Shown here: in pieces, positions 34,002 through 44,147 of the stretch | Layout: every line of letters begins with the position of its first letter | How positions within the stretch are numbered: position 1 is the first letter of the stretch | Assembly (NCBI RefSeq): GCF_012163145.1 | Contig: NZ_JAAVTX010000005.1 | Span: 62,001 to 126,000, forward strand | Source: Falsiroseomonas frigidaquae | GTDB taxonomy: Bacteria > Pseudomonadota > Alphaproteobacteria > Acetobacterales > Acetobacteraceae | Reading direction: 5' to 3' | DNA: 64,000 nucleotides | Notes under the pieces: generated by a model | Database searches by the model: none | What the model saw: the letters and a program-made list of their open reading frames with translations, nothing else | What the model was told of the DNA's origin: nothing | Position numbers and translations under genes: made by a program

Positions 34002-35692
34002 GCGGCCGCGTCGCCGTTCGCGGCGCCGATCGTAGCGCCGCTCGCGGCGCCCGGCGTAGTGCCGCTCGCGGCGCCGGGCGTGCCACCGGTGCTGGCGGGC
34101 CGGGCCAGCGCCGTCTCGATCAACCCGATCGTGCCGGCAATGCCGTACAGCGCGACGAAGCCGCCGAAGCGCGGTCCCTCCGGCTGGCCGAGCAGCACCT
34201 GGTACAGCGCGTTGAACCAGGCGCGGGAGACGCCGGGGCGGCCATCCTTGGTCATCTCGATGAAGGGCTCGCGGCGGCCGGCATCATAGACGATGTCCTG
34301 GATGGCACGCGCCTTGGCGTCCGGGGCCAGCGCCTCCAGCTCCTCGGCCTGCGCCCGCAGCGCGGCGGCCAGCGCCTCGAAGGCCGGGCGCTCGGCCTCC
34401 GTCGCCGGGCGGTGCTGCTTGTTCGGCGCGACGCGGTCCCGGTAGTAGGACACGGCGTGTTCCACCAGGCGGGCCAGCAGCGGATGCGTCTCGCCGCTCG
34501 CCTCGGGCGCGTAGCGGCGGAGGAAACCCCACAGCATCTCCGGCGCATCGGCGTTGATGACGCTGGCCAGGTTCATCAGCATGGTGAAGGACACCGGCGT
34601 GCCCGGGTCGTTGGTCGGGCCGCCATGGATGTGCCAGGCGGGATTGTCCGGCCCCGGCGCCGTCCGCAGCCGGTCCAGATTCTGCACGTATTCATCGACG
34701 GCGCGCGGAATCACGTCGAAATGCAGCCGCTTGGCGCGGCCGGGCTGGTTGTACATGAACTGCGCCAGGGATTCGGGCGGGGCGTAGTGCAGCCATTCGT
34801 CGATGGTCAGCCCATTGCCCTTGGACTTGCTGATCTTGCCGCCTTCCTCATCGAGGAACAGCTCATAGGTGAAGCCGATCGGCGGCTGGCCACCGAGCAC
34901 CCGGCAGATGGCACCGGAGAGCTTCACGCTGTCGATCAGGTCCTTGCCGGACATCTCGTAGTCCACGCCGAGCGCATACCAGCGCAGCGCCCAATCCGCC
35001 TTCCACTGCGCCTTGCAATGGCCGCCGGTGATGCGCGTGCCGTGGCGTTCCCCGGTTTCCGGATCCACCCACACCAGCAGGTCGTCGGCCGGCCGCACCT
35101 CCTCCATCGGCACCTGCATCACCACGCCGGTCTTCGGGTGGATCGGCAGGAAGGGCGAATAGGTGGCCCGGCGTTCCGGGCCGAGCGTCGGCAGGATCAC
35201 CGCCCGCACATCCTCATGCCGTTCCGCCATGCGCAGCAGCGCCGCATCGAACTTCCCCGAACGATAATAGTCGGAGGATGAGGCGAATTCGTATTCGAAT
35301 CCAAAACGATCGAGGAAGGCGCGCAGCCGGGCGTTGTTGTGGTGCCCGAAGCTCTCATGCGTGCCGAAGGGATCCGGGATGGCGGTGACCGGGCGGCCGA
35401 GGTGCTGCAGCAGCATCTCCCGGTTCGGCACGTTGTCCGGCGCCTTCCGCAGCCCGTCCATGTCGTCGCTGAAGGCGATCAGGCGGGTCGGCAATCCGGT
35501 CAGCTTCTCGAAGGCGCGGCGCACCCAGGTGGTGCGCGCCACCTCCCCGAAGGTGCCGATATGCGGCAGGCCGGAGGGGCCGTAGCCGGTCTCGAACAGG
35601 GCCGCCGTTTTGCCGCCGGTCCGGACCCGATCGGCGACCTTGCGCGCCTCCTCGAAGGGCCAGGCCTTGGCGGTGGTGAAATCGGCGGACAT
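33998..35692 (-). CDS. lysK: Lysyl-tRNA synthetase, class I
   Basis: A 564-residue class I LysRS, the archaeal-type enzyme that alphaproteobacteria use in place of class II LysS. The HIGH-like motif is PSGLPHIGT (near residue 44), the KMSKS-like motif [10 protein letters not shown] near residue 290, with [17 protein letters not shown] and [14 protein letters not shown] in between. It charges tRNA-Lys. ATG at 35692 has AGGA nine bases upstream and is favoured over the ATG at 35704. The C-terminus is a low-complexity Gly/Ala/Thr tail coded by a 24-bp repeat. Its stop overlaps the MprF-like start, linking Lys-tRNA supply and its consumer. Confidence 0.95.
   Translation of the reverse strand: MSADFTTAKAWPFEEARKVADRVRTGGKTAALFETGYGPSGLPHIGTFGEVARTTWVRRAFEKLTGLPTRLIAFSDDMDGLRKAPDNVPNREMLLQHLGRPVTAIPDPFGTHESFGHHNNARLRAFLDRFGFEYEFASSSDYYRSGKFDAALLRMAERHEDVRAVILPTLGPERRATYSPFLPIHPKTGVVMQVPMEEVRPADDLLVWVDPETGERHGTRITGGHCKAQWKADWALRWYALGVDYEMSGKDLIDSVKLSGAICRVLGGQPPIGFTYELFLDEEGGKISKSKGNGLTIDEWLHYAPPESLAQFMYNQPGRAKRLHFDVIPRAVDEYVQNLDRLRTAPGPDNPAWHIHGGPTNDPGTPVSFTMLMNLASVINADAPEMLWGFLRRYAPEASGETHPLLARLVEHAVSYYRDRVAPNKQHRPATEAERPAFEALAAALRAQAEELEALAPDAKARAIQDIVYDAGRREPFIEMTKDGRPGVSRAWFNALYQVLLGQPEGPRFGGFVALYGIAGTIGLIETALARPASTGGTPGAASGTTPGAASGATIGAANGDAAA
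34008..34079. repeat. Three 24-bp repeats at the lysK 3' end
   Basis: Units 34008-34031, 34032-34055 and 34056-34079 share a CCGCTCGCGGCGCC-type core and code for the tail repeats [16 protein letters not shown] and GAANGDAA. The second and third units differ at few bases; the first has drifted more. The tail is not part of the conserved synthetase fold. Confidence 0.85.
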
Positions 35693-35853
35693 GGCGACGG
35701 TCATCCTCAGGCTGGAGACGGTGCCGCCTTATAGGTGCGGCGCTCCTTCCAGGCGAGGCCGTCCGCGACCGGAGCGGGCGTTCACAAGCCAGCATAAATT
35801 TGCGCTTAGGTTGATCCCGGTCCAGCCTGTATTGCCTCGCCCCATCCGAACCC

Positions 35854-35898
35854 GTCTCGCCTGTCCCCGTCTCGCCTGTCCCCGTCTCGCCTGTCCAC
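35854..35898. repeat. Three 15-bp tandem repeats upstream of the carbonic anhydrase gene
   Basis: The unit GTCTCGCCTGTCCCC occurs at 35854-35868, 35869-35883 and, with one change, 35884-35898. The array ends directly before the AAGGA ribosome site of the carbonic anhydrase gene, so copy number would alter the length of the mRNA leader. Confidence 0.85.
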
Positions 35899-35912
35899 GA
35901 AGGAAATGCGCC

Positions 35913-36680
35913 ATGCCGGCCTGCCCCTGCTGCTCCGTCGCCTTCCCGCACCGGACCGCACCCCATCCGGCCGGACCCGGGCGCGGTCGCCGCGGCCTGA
36001 TGGCGGCCTTTGCCGGCCTGGCCGCGGGCGCCGCCACCGGATTCCCGCTGGCACGCCCGGCCCGCGCCTCCAGCGGCCTGCCCCCCACCACCCTGACCCC
36101 GGACCAGGCGCTGGAGCGGCTGATGCAGGGCAACCAGCGCTACCTGGCCCAGGCGCCGCAGCCCGGCCCGGGCAATCGGGACCGCCGCGCCATCCTGGCC
36201 ACCGGCCAGGCGCCCTTCGCCGCCGTGCTCGGCTGCGCCGACAGCCGCGCGGCGCCGGAGGTGCTGTTCCAGGCCGGGCTCGGCGACATCTTCGTGGCCC
36301 GCAACGCCGGCAACCTGGCGGATACCGGCGCCATCGGCAGCCTGGAATATGCCGTATCCAATCTCGGCGTGCCGCTGATCATGGTGCTGGGGCATGAACA
36401 TTGCGGTGCCGCCGGCGCGGCCGTGGCGCTGGCGCAGCAGCCGCTCGCCTTGCCCGCGCATCTGCGCGACATGCTGCTGCCGATGCTGCCCGCCGCCCTG
36501 GCCGCGCTGCGCGCCGGCGGCGATACGGTGGAGGGTACCGTCCGCCTCAACGTGGCGCTGAATGTCAGCCGCCTGCTGACCGAAAGCCCGGTCCTGGCCG
36601 CCGCGGCCACGGCGGAGCGGCTGAAGATCGTCGGCGCCTATTATGACCTGGACACGCAGCAGGTCTCCGCCATCCAGTGA
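35913..36680 (+). CDS. Periplasmic beta-carbonic anhydrase with Tat-type signal
   Basis: A 255-residue protein. The N-terminus has a twin-arginine-like signal (GRGRRGLMAAFAGLAAGAA, then ARPARASSG). The mature part is a beta-class carbonic anhydrase: zinc ligands in LGCADSRAAPEV (Cys, with the Asp-Arg dyad) and LGHEHCGAAGAA (His and Cys), plus the family opening LTPDQALERLMQGNQRYL. It interconverts carbon dioxide and bicarbonate, here outside the cytoplasm. ATG at 35913 has AAGGA eight bases upstream. The longer upstream frame lies antisense to lysK and is ignored. Confidence 0.88.
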   Translation: MPACPCCSVAFPHRTAPHPAGPGRGRRGLMAAFAGLAAGAATGFPLARPARASSGLPPTTLTPDQALERLMQGNQRYLAQAPQPGPGNRDRRAILATGQAPFAAVLGCADSRAAPEVLFQAGLGDIFVARNAGNLADTGAIGSLEYAVSNLGVPLIMVLGHEHCGAAGAAVALAQQPLALPAHLRDMLLPMLPAALAALRAGGDTVEGTVRLNVALNVSRLLTESPVLAAAATAERLKIVGAYYDLDTQQVSAIQ

Positions 36681-36740
36681 TTGGCCGGGGCCCTGCTTTG
36701 CGCTATGCGGGCCGACCATCCTGGACAGGAGAAGCGTGTG

Positions 36741-37766
<1,026 letters not shown>

Positions 37767-37844
37767 GCAGAAACCTGTGCCATCTGGCACGATACTGATG
37801 TTTTCGCTCTTTGTTCTGTCGGGTTCTGCCGCCACATTGGCGGC

Positions 37845-40640
37845 ATGACCACGCCTCGCCCCCCAGCCGAGCTCCGGCAGCCGCGCCTGCTGCTGCCGGA
37901 CAGCCCGGCCCTGATCGCCGGATTCGGGCGCGGCACCCTCCTCACCCCGGATGGCGAGCTGTTCTCCGGCCCGGCCATCGAGATCGGCCGCAGGCTGCGG
38001 GACATGCCGCCGCCCATGGTGGTGCATGCGCCAGCCACCGCGCGGCGCCTCGGCCTGGGCAGCTTCCCGGCCTGCGACCTGTTGGAACTTTTCGCCTTCT
38101 GCCAGCCCGCGAGGCCCGCCGCGCCGACCCCGCGCGGCCTGGCGCTGGCGCTGGACCGGGAACCACCGGAGGATGAGGAAGGCCTGGCCGCGCTGCTGCC
38201 GGAACTCGCCACGGCCATGCTCCGCCACCTGGCCGCCGGCCGCAACGCGCCGCTGAACCGCGATGCCGCGGCGCTGGCCGCCAAGCTGGGCGCCGAGACC
38301 CACTGGCCCTGGGCGGATTCGGTGCTGGCGGCGCTCGGCCAGCAGGCCCGCCCCTCGCTCGATCCGCTGAAGGTCTGGCGCCGCCTGCCGGAATGGGAGG
38401 AGGTGGCCCCGCCCCCGCCCCCCGCGCACCACCCCGTCTCCCCCACCGACGCCCGCCGCCGCCTGGCCGAGATCCTCGGCGAGGGCGCGGAGCAGCGTCC
38501 GCAGCAGGCCGACTATGCCTCCGCCGCCGCTGGCGCCTTCCAGGCCCGGGAGGTGCGCGGCGCGCCGAACCTGGTGCTGGCGGAAGCCGGCACCGGCACC
38601 GGCAAGACGCTGGGCTATGTGGCACCCGCCAGCCTGTGGGCGGAGCGCAATGGCGCGCCGGTCTGGATCTCCACCTTCACCCGCAACCTGCAACGCCAGA
38701 TCGACCAGGAAGCGGCGCGCCTCTACCCGGAACCCGCCGAGCGCCGCCGCCGCATCGTCGTCCGCAAGGGGCGGGAGAACTATCTGTGCCTGCTCAACAT
38801 GGAAGAGACGGTCGCCGCCGCCTCCATGGCCGGCATCCTGCTGCCGCTGGCGCTGGTTTCCCGCTGGGCGCTGGCGACGCGGGATGGTGACCTGCAGGGC
38901 GGCGACTTCCCCGGCTGGCTGGCGGAGCTGTTCGGCCCGCATCACATCTGGCCGCTGGCCGACCGGCGTGGCGAATGCATCCACTCCGCCTGCGGCCACT
39001 ACAAGCAGTGCTTCGTCGAACACTCCATCCGCCGCGCCCGCGGCGCCACGCTGGTGATCGCCAACCATGCGCTGGTGATGGTGCAGGCGGCCCTCGGCGG
39101 CGGCGAGGACGGCAAGCCGCAGCGGCTGATCTTCGATGAGGGCCATCACCTTTTCGACGCGGCCGATGCCGCCTTCTCCGCCGATCTGACCGGCGGCGAG
39201 GCCGCGGAGCTGCGCCGCTGGCTGCTGGGCGCCGAGGGTGGCCGTTCCCGCGCCCGCGGCCTGTCCCGCCGGCTGGAGGATCTGGTGGGCGACCGCCCGG
39301 ACCTGCTGCTGCCGCTGGAGGAAGCCCTCCAGGCCGCGCGCGCCCTGCCCGCCCCCGGCTGGCCGAACCGCCTGGCGGATTTCGACGAACCGCGCGGCAC
39401 GGCGGAAGGCTTTCTCCAGTCCGTGCGCCGCCAGGTGCTCGCCCGCGCCAAGGATGAGGAAGCCGGCTACGGCGTGGAATGCGACCTGCACCCGCTGCCG
39501 GAACCCGTGGCGGAGGCCGGCGCCGCGCTCGCCGAAAGCCTGACCCGGCTGCGAAACCCCCTCCAGGCCCTGCATGACCGCCTGGCCGCACGGCTGGAGG
39601 ATGAGGCGGAGGAGTTGGAAGTCGGCGACCGCATCCGCATCGAGGCCGCCTGCCGCGGCTTGGAACGCCGCGCCCTGATGCCGCTGACCGCCTGGTGCGC
39701 CATGCTCGGCACGCTGTCGGCCCCGCCACGCCCGCCTGGCACCCGCCCCGAATACGTGGATTGGTTCGCCCTGGACCGGCGGGAGGGGCGGGAGGTGGAT
39801 TGCGGCATGCACCGCCACCACCTGGACCCGACCCAGCCCTTCGCCATGGCGGTCGCCGCCCCGGCGCATGGCGTGCTGATCACCTCCGCCACGCTGCGCG
39901 ACCATGCCGGCGCCACGGAGGGCGAGGAAGACCGGGAAGCCGCCTGGCGCGCCGCCGAATCGCGTACCGGCGCGGCGCATCTGCCCAACCCCGCGATCCG
40001 CGCCGCCGTCGCCTCCCCCTTCGATTACGCCACCCGCACCCGCGCCTTGGTGGTGGAGGATGTCAGCAAGGGCGATCCCGCCCAGGTGGCGGCCGCCTAT
40101 CGCGCGCTGTTCACCGCCTCGGGCGGCGGGGCGCTCGGGCTGTTCACCGCCGTGCGGCGGCTGCGGGACGTGCAGTCCCGCATCGCCCAGCCGCTGGCCG
40201 AACGCGGCATCCCGCTCTACGCCCAGCATGTCGATGCGATGGACAATGCGACGCTGGTCGATGTGTTCCGCGCGGAGGAACATGCCTGCCTGCTTGGCAC
40301 CGATGCGATGCGGGATGGCGTGGACGTGCCCGGCCGGTCGCTGCGCCTGCTGGTCTTCGACCGGGTGCCCTGGCCGCGGCCCTCCATCCTGCACCGCGAA
40401 CGCCGCACGCATCTCTCGGAGGGGCAGCCGAAATCCTATGACGACGCCATCGCCCGCCACCGGCTGCGCCAGGCCTTCGGGCGGTTGATCCGGCGCGGGG
40501 ATGACAAGGGCGTCTTCGTGCTGCTGGACAAATCCTGCCCCTCCCGCCTCCTCGCCGGCTTGCCGCCGGGGGTGGTGGTGCGGCGGCTCGGGCTGCGCGA
40601 TGCGGTGGCGGAGACCCGCGAATTCCTGGGGGAGAGCTAA
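37845..40640 (+). CDS. DinG/Rad3-like ATP-dependent DNA helicase with Fe-S cysteines
   Basis: A 931-residue superfamily 2 helicase. Walker A is LVLAEAGTGTGKTLGY (about residues 247-262), Walker B-type box RLIFDEGHHLFD (DEGH), and late motifs ITSATLRD and RLRQAFGRLIRRGDDKG (motif VI). Four cysteines (ENYLCLL, then ECIHSACGHYKQC) form the Fe-S cluster site of the DinG/XPD group. The N-terminal 200 residues are an extra domain not typical of E. coli DinG. It probably resolves R-loops or damaged DNA. The S9 peptidase gene follows after five bases. Confidence 0.9.
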   Translation: MTTPRPPAELRQPRLLLPDSPALIAGFGRGTLLTPDGELFSGPAIEIGRRLRDMPPPMVVHAPATARRLGLGSFPACDLLELFAFCQPARPAAPTPRGLALALDREPPEDEEGLAALLPELATAMLRHLAAGRNAPLNRDAAALAAKLGAETHWPWADSVLAALGQQARPSLDPLKVWRRLPEWEEVAPPPPPAHHPVSPTDARRRLAEILGEGAEQRPQQADYASAAAGAFQAREVRGAPNLVLAEAGTGTGKTLGYVAPASLWAERNGAPVWISTFTRNLQRQIDQEAARLYPEPAERRRRIVVRKGRENYLCLLNMEETVAAASMAGILLPLALVSRWALATRDGDLQGGDFPGWLAELFGPHHIWPLADRRGECIHSACGHYKQCFVEHSIRRARGATLVIANHALVMVQAALGGGEDGKPQRLIFDEGHHLFDAADAAFSADLTGGEAAELRRWLLGAEGGRSRARGLSRRLEDLVGDRPDLLLPLEEALQAARALPAPGWPNRLADFDEPRGTAEGFLQSVRRQVLARAKDEEAGYGVECDLHPLPEPVAEAGAALAESLTRLRNPLQALHDRLAARLEDEAEELEVGDRIRIEAACRGLERRALMPLTAWCAMLGTLSAPPRPPGTRPEYVDWFALDRREGREVDCGMHRHHLDPTQPFAMAVAAPAHGVLITSATLRDHAGATEGEEDREAAWRAAESRTGAAHLPNPAIRAAVASPFDYATRTRALVVEDVSKGDPAQVAAAYRALFTASGGGALGLFTAVRRLRDVQSRIAQPLAERGIPLYAQHVDAMDNATLVDVFRAEEHACLLGTDAMRDGVDVPGRSLRLLVFDRVPWPRPSILHRERRTHLSEGQPKSYDDAIARHRLRQAFGRLIRRGDDKGVFVLLDKSCPSRLLAGLPPGVVVRRLGLRDAVAETREFLGES

Positions 40641-40645
40641 GACCG

Positions 40646-42697
40646 ATGGATCTGCGACCGACCCTCGATGCGCCGGATGACGACCCTTATCTGTGGCTGG
40701 AGGAGGTGGAGGGCGACCGCGCCCTCGTCTGGGTCGCGGACCAGAATGCCCGCACCCGCGCCCGCTTCGCCGATGACCGCGTAACGGCGGACCGGGAGGC
40801 GCTGAAGGCGGCGCTCGACCGCCCCGGCCGCCTGCCCCACGTCACCCGCCGCGGGCCGTTCCTGTATAATTACTGGACCGATGCCGCGAACCCACGCGGG
40901 CTGTGGCGCCGCACCCGCATGGAGAGCTTCCGGACGGAGACGCCGGAATGGGACGTGCTGCTCGACCTCGACGCGCTGGCCGCGGCCGAGGGCGCCGACT
41001 GGATCTGGAAAGGCGCCACCACCCTGTTCGGCAGCCACGACCGCGCCATCCTGCGCCTGTCGCGCGGCGGCGGGGATGCGGTCGTGCTGCGCGAATTCGA
41101 CCTGCCCAGCCGCGCCTTCCCGGCCGATGGCTTTCACCTGCCGGAGGCGAAATCCAGCGCCGCCTGGCTGGACCGGGACACGCTGCTGCTGTCCTCGGCG
41201 CTGCTCGGCGCCACCACCTCCGGCTACGCCAGCACCGTGCGGCTGTGGCGCCGCGGCACGGACGCCCTGGCTGCGCCCACCATTTTCGAAGTGCCGGAAA
41301 CCAGCATGGGCGCCGGCGCCGGGGTGGACCGGGAAGGCGGGCGGGAGGTCGTGATCTTCCACGACCAGCTCGGCTTCTACGACGCCCGCATCCACCTCGG
41401 CGACCGCCACGGCCCGCAGCGCGAAATCCCGTTGCCGACCGATGCACACTACACCTGGCAGCGCGGCTTCTTGGCCGCCAAGCCACGCACGCCCTGGACC
41501 CTCGCGGGCACCACCTACGCACCCGACACCCTGCTCGGCATGTCCTTCGACTCGGCGCTTGGCGGCGCGCCGGTGCCGGAGGTGCTGTTCGCGCCGGAGC
41601 CACGCCGGGCCCTGCAGGGCTTCTTCTGGTGCGACGGCACGCTGGTGCTGCACATACTGGACAATCTCGAACCGCATTTCGCGTTGCTGACCCCCGGCAC
41701 CACCGGCTGGACGCGCCAGGAGGTGCCCGGCCTGCCGCGCATCGGCGTGGTGGACCTCTGGGCGCTGGATACCGAGGCGGAGGAATCGGACGGCACGCTG
41801 CTGGTCCTGGCGCAGGACCCGGTGACGCCGCCGCAGCTCAAGCTCACCGCCACCACCCCCGCCACGCCGGCGTTGCTGAAATCCTCCTCCCCCAGCTTCG
41901 ACTCCACCGGCCTGACGGTGACGCGGCATGAGGCGGTGTCCTCGGATGGGGAGCGCATCCCCTATGTCCAGGTTGGCCCGAAGGATGAGACCGGCCGGGC
42001 GCCGGTGCATCTCTCGGCCTATGGCGGCTTCCAGGTCTCCCGCCTGCCCTATTATGCCGCCACCACCGGCCTGCTCTGGCTGCAGAAGGGCGGCACCGCT
42101 GTGCTCGGCCAGATCCGCGGCGGCGGCGAATTCGGCACCGCCTGGCACGAGGCCGGGCGGCTGGCCAACAAGGTGAAGAGCCACGACGACTTTGCGGCAA
42201 TTGCCACCGATCTGGTGGCCCGCGGCGTTACCGTGCCTCGGCGCATCGCGGCGGAGGGCGGCTCCAATGGCGGGTTGTTGATCGCCAATATGCTGACCCG
42301 CTACCCGGAGCGGTTCGGCGCGCTGTTCTGCACCATCCCGCTGATCGACATGCGCCGCTACACGAAGCTGCTGGCCGGCGCATCCTGGATGGCCGAGTAT
42401 GGCGACCCCGACAAGGCGGAGGATTGGGCCTTCATCCGCCACTTCTCCGCCTATCACGCCGCGGAGCCCGGCCGTCCCTACCCACCCATCCTGCTGGCGA
42501 CGACGCGGCGGGACGACCGGGTGCATCCTGGCCATGCCCGCAAGATGGCGGCGAAGCTGCAGGCCATGGGCTATGATGCCTCCCTGCTCGAACCCGAGGC
42601 CGGCGGCCATGGCTATGGCAAGGACAATGCGGAAGTCGCGGCCTTCGCCTCGCTCGGTGCCGCCTTCCTGCGGCGGGCCATCGGCTGGGATGTGTAG
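40646..42697 (+). CDS. Prolyl-oligopeptidase-family (S9A) serine peptidase
   Basis: A 683-residue cytosolic peptidase with an N-terminal beta-propeller (from DDDPYLWLEEVEGDRALVWV) and C-terminal alpha/beta hydrolase domain. The catalytic Ser is in RIAAEGGSNGGLLIANM, Asp in TRRDDRVHPGHARKM, and His in EAGGHGYGKDN. No signal peptide is seen. It would cleave short proline-containing peptides. It starts five bases after the helicase gene and probably shares its transcript. Confidence 0.9.
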   Translation: MDLRPTLDAPDDDPYLWLEEVEGDRALVWVADQNARTRARFADDRVTADREALKAALDRPGRLPHVTRRGPFLYNYWTDAANPRGLWRRTRMESFRTETPEWDVLLDLDALAAAEGADWIWKGATTLFGSHDRAILRLSRGGGDAVVLREFDLPSRAFPADGFHLPEAKSSAAWLDRDTLLLSSALLGATTSGYASTVRLWRRGTDALAAPTIFEVPETSMGAGAGVDREGGREVVIFHDQLGFYDARIHLGDRHGPQREIPLPTDAHYTWQRGFLAAKPRTPWTLAGTTYAPDTLLGMSFDSALGGAPVPEVLFAPEPRRALQGFFWCDGTLVLHILDNLEPHFALLTPGTTGWTRQEVPGLPRIGVVDLWALDTEAEESDGTLLVLAQDPVTPPQLKLTATTPATPALLKSSSPSFDSTGLTVTRHEAVSSDGERIPYVQVGPKDETGRAPVHLSAYGGFQVSRLPYYAATTGLLWLQKGGTAVLGQIRGGGEFGTAWHEAGRLANKVKSHDDFAAIATDLVARGVTVPRRIAAEGGSNGGLLIANMLTRYPERFGALFCTIPLIDMRRYTKLLAGASWMAEYGDPDKAEDWAFIRHFSAYHAAEPGRPYPPILLATTRRDDRVHPGHARKMAAKLQAMGYDASLLEPEAGGHGYGKDNAEVAAFASLGAAFLRRAIGWDV

Positions 42698-42759
42698 TCG
42701 TCCCGGCTTGACCCGCCGCGCTTCCGGCGCGACCAACAGGCAAAGATCGGAGACCCCCC

Positions 42760-43203
42760 ATGCCCAGCCGCGCCGCCACCGCTGAGTTCCAGGTTTCAAG
42801 CTTCACCGCCCAGGAAGCCCTGGTCTGCGCCATGGTGCTGATGTCGGTGGCGGATGGGCCGATGTCCGACCCGGAGCTCGCCATGATGTCCCGCATGGTG
42901 CAGGACCTGCCGGTCTTCGCTGATTTCCACTCCACGGATATCGAGACGGTGACGGATACGGTCGCCAAGCTGCTCGGCCGCACGGATGGCCTGGACCGCG
43001 CCATGACCATGCTGTGCGACACCCTGCCGATGCGCCTGCGGGAAACCGCCTATCTGCTGGCCTGCGAGGTCTGCGCGGCCGATGGCGATGCGACGCAGGA
43101 GGAGTTGCGCTTCCTGCAGGACCTCCGCATCGGCCTGGACCTGGACCGGCTGATCGCCGGCGCCATCGAGCGCGCGGCCAAGGCGCGCTTCCAGATTATC
43201 TGA
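42760..43203 (+). CDS. TerB-family protein
   Basis: A 147-residue all-helical protein matching the tellurite-resistance TerB/DjlA N-terminal fold: EALVCAMVLMSVADGPMSDPE and ETAYLLACEVCAADGDATQEE, two repeats each with the A-D-G acidic turn. These acidic sites may bind metal. Many alphaproteobacteria carry this as a stand-alone gene with no proven link to tellurite. It is convergent with the next gene, overlapping by 8 bases. Confidence 0.85.
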   Translation: MPSRAATAEFQVSSFTAQEALVCAMVLMSVADGPMSDPELAMMSRMVQDLPVFADFHSTDIETVTDTVAKLLGRTDGLDRAMTMLCDTLPMRLRETAYLLACEVCAADGDATQEELRFLQDLRIGLDLDRLIAGAIERAAKARFQII

Positions 43204-44095
43204 CGGCTTCCGCCTCGACCGGCTGCGGCGCCACGGTGCCGTAGTCGCTTTCGCTCCAGGCGGCCATGGCGGCGAATTCCACCGCATCATGGGTGCAGAA
43301 CACCGCCAGATCCGCATCCGGCGCGGCCAGCATCTGGCGCAGCCGGGCCAGGCTTTCCGCCCGCGCTGCGCCGTCATCCGCCATGAAGCGCTCATAGGCG
43401 CCGAGCAGCGGCGGCGGGTGGCCGGCGCCATGCGCCTCCGCCCGGTTGAAATAGGCATCGCCCGCATGCAGTAGCCAGCTGCGCGGGCCGCGCACGGCGA
43501 TGCCGACATGGCCCGGCGTGTGGCCCGGCAGCGGCACCATCAGGATCTCCGCCGGCAGGCCCGGAATCTCCCGCACATTCGGCAGGCCGAAGAAGGTGTC
43601 GCCGCCACCGCGCCGGCCGAGCCGCGTCTCCACCGGCTGCCAGCGGCTCCGATCGCCCCATTGCACCGGGCGCCAGCGCGCATGGTCGAGGAAGCCGCGC
43701 GGATTCGTCGCCGCCTCCACCTCCGCCGCCGCCAGATGCACCGTGGCATGCGGGAAATCCACCAGCCCGCCGGCATGGTCGAAGTCCAGGTGGGTCATGA
43801 CGATGTGCTGCACGTCAGACGGCGCGAAGCCCAGCTTCTTGATGCGGCGGATCGCTGTACGCTCCGGATCCAGCGTCGGGCGCAGCAGCGCCAGGTTCCA
43901 GGCGGGCAGGCGCGGCGTCGGGCGCATCGTGTCGCGCAGGCCGAAGCCGCTATCCACCAGCACCAGCCCGTGCGAGGCCGTCTCCAGCAGCAGGCAATGG
44001 CAGGATAGCCGCGCCACGGCGCCGCGGCTGACGCCGTCCATCAGCCGGCCGCCCAGGGGCCGGCTCGGCCCCAGATCGAGATGGTGGATCCGCAT
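43196..44095 (-). CDS. Metallo-beta-lactamase-fold hydrolase
   Basis: A 299-residue hydrolase. The zinc motif is IVMTHLDFDHAGGLV (HxxxDH: His/Asp/His), with later ligands in LPGHTPGHVGI and LLHAGDAYFNR. The N-terminus LSCHCLLLETASHGLVLVDSGFGL is typical of lactonase/quorum-quenching and glyoxalase II-like branches. The substrate is unknown. Start MRIHHLDLG is preferred to an upstream extension. The next gene upstream on the same strand starts 228 bases away after its own stop. Confidence 0.87.
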   Translation of the reverse strand: MRIHHLDLGPSRPLGGRLMDGVSRGAVARLSCHCLLLETASHGLVLVDSGFGLRDTMRPTPRLPAWNLALLRPTLDPERTAIRRIKKLGFAPSDVQHIVMTHLDFDHAGGLVDFPHATVHLAAAEVEAATNPRGFLDHARWRPVQWGDRSRWQPVETRLGRRGGGDTFFGLPNVREIPGLPAEILMVPLPGHTPGHVGIAVRGPRSWLLHAGDAYFNRAEAHGAGHPPPLLGAYERFMADDGAARAESLARLRQMLAAPDADLAVFCTHDAVEFAAMAAWSESDYGTVAPQPVEAEAVR

Positions 44096-44147
44096 CCTCG
44101 CCTCCTGACTGCTCCAGCCAGGAACGGCGCCGGCGCGGCCGCGTTCG

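Noticed and set aside
37785-37800. Sigma-54-like TGGCACG before the helicase gene
   Set aside because: The -24 half is perfect but the -12 position reads TGAT instead of TTGC; the match is explained by the palindrome GTGCCA-TC-TGGCAC at 37777-37790.
37813-37826. GTTC/GTTC direct repeat before the DinG-like helicase, possible SOS box
   Set aside because: The spacer is six bases, not the seven required for the alphaproteobacterial LexA site.
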